From NCBI GenBank assembly GCA_017620315.1, contig JAFZQQ010000315.1:1-5397 (forward strand): DNA of 5,397 nt, written 5' to 3'. The notes under the pieces were generated by a model. The model was not told where the DNA came from. It did not search any database and saw nothing but the letters and a program-made list of their open reading frames with translations. Positions 5,352-5,397 of the stretch are shown piece by piece. Source of the DNA: Oscillospiraceae bacterium (GTDB lineage Bacteria > Bacillota > Clostridia > Oscillospirales > Oscillospiraceae). Each line of letters begins with the position of its first letter. Positions within the stretch are counted from its first letter, which is position 1. The position numbers and the translations under genes are program-made.

Positions 5352-5373
5352 ACCGCGCCGCTTGCGGCGCGGT
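5352..5373 (+). other. Perfect GC-rich hairpin downstream of the last gene
   Basis: ACCGCGCCG (5352-5360) pairs with CGGCGCGGT (5365-5373), 9 bp around CTTG; counting C-G inside it, the arms are 10 bp with a TT turn. It begins 14 bases after the 5337 stop. No T run follows (AACAGCAAG), so it is not a standard intrinsic terminator. It may protect the 3' end of the message, act as an attenuator, or shape the leader of a following gene. The window ends 24 bases later. Confidence 0.5.
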
Positions 5374-5397
5374 AACAGCAAGTATGGCATTTGGTAG

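Noticed and set aside
5384..5397. ATG GCA TTT GGT as the start of another gene (for example a Maff2-like protein beginning MAFF)
   Set aside because: Only four codons are visible, there is no good Shine-Dalgarno, and the fourth residue is Gly. Not enough to call.

Overview
The window looks like part of an integrated mobile element, most likely an integrative conjugative element (ICE) of the broad Tn1549/CTn type, in a moderately high-GC gut Firmicute (Clostridia, for example an Oscillospiraceae-like host). This rests on gene content: a ParB-like protein, a phage/ICE-type PAPS-reductase-like PP-loop protein, DUF3560-like, DUF3846-like, ArdC-like and probable LPD28-like proteins, all on the + strand. 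Strong AAGGAGG-type ribosome binding sites and TTG/GTG starts fit Firmicutes. The host assignment is inference, and no relaxase, coupling protein, integrase or att site lies in the window.

Layout. The left edge cuts into a parB-like gene (2-1093) with a long Pro/Gln/Ala/Thr-rich linker. A roughly 90-base junction (1090-1182) follows. It holds a 28-codon ORF that overlaps the parB stop, a small hairpin and a good intrinsic terminator. Next is a PP-loop protein (about 1183-2130) with an intact SGGKDST motif but no ATG, GTG or TTG start upstream of it. Near its 3' end lies an ideal internal Shine-Dalgarno with an in-frame ATG that could give a separate 55-residue product. After a hairpin (2142-2172) comes a tight run of five genes: DUF3560-like (TTG start), DUF3846-like (GTG start), ArdC-like/ImmA-type metallopeptidase, a very acidic probable LPD28 protein, and an unrecognised 197-residue protein overlapping the acidic gene by 17 bases. 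A 9-bp GC-rich hairpin (5352-5373) closes the window.

Working together. ParB would act in maintenance or segregation of the excised element, with a ParA presumably upstream. The genes after the terminator resemble the accessory early-entry set of conjugative elements. The ArdC-like protein is the clearest candidate for countering host defence, and the acidic protein has the charge of a DNA mimic. The PP-loop protein has the Cys pattern of a sulfur or Fe-S nucleotide-modifying enzyme rather than that of a sulfate-assimilation reductase. The last three roles are hypotheses. The points most worth checking are the missing start of the PP-loop gene, the leader/terminator junction, and the nested C-terminal ORF.
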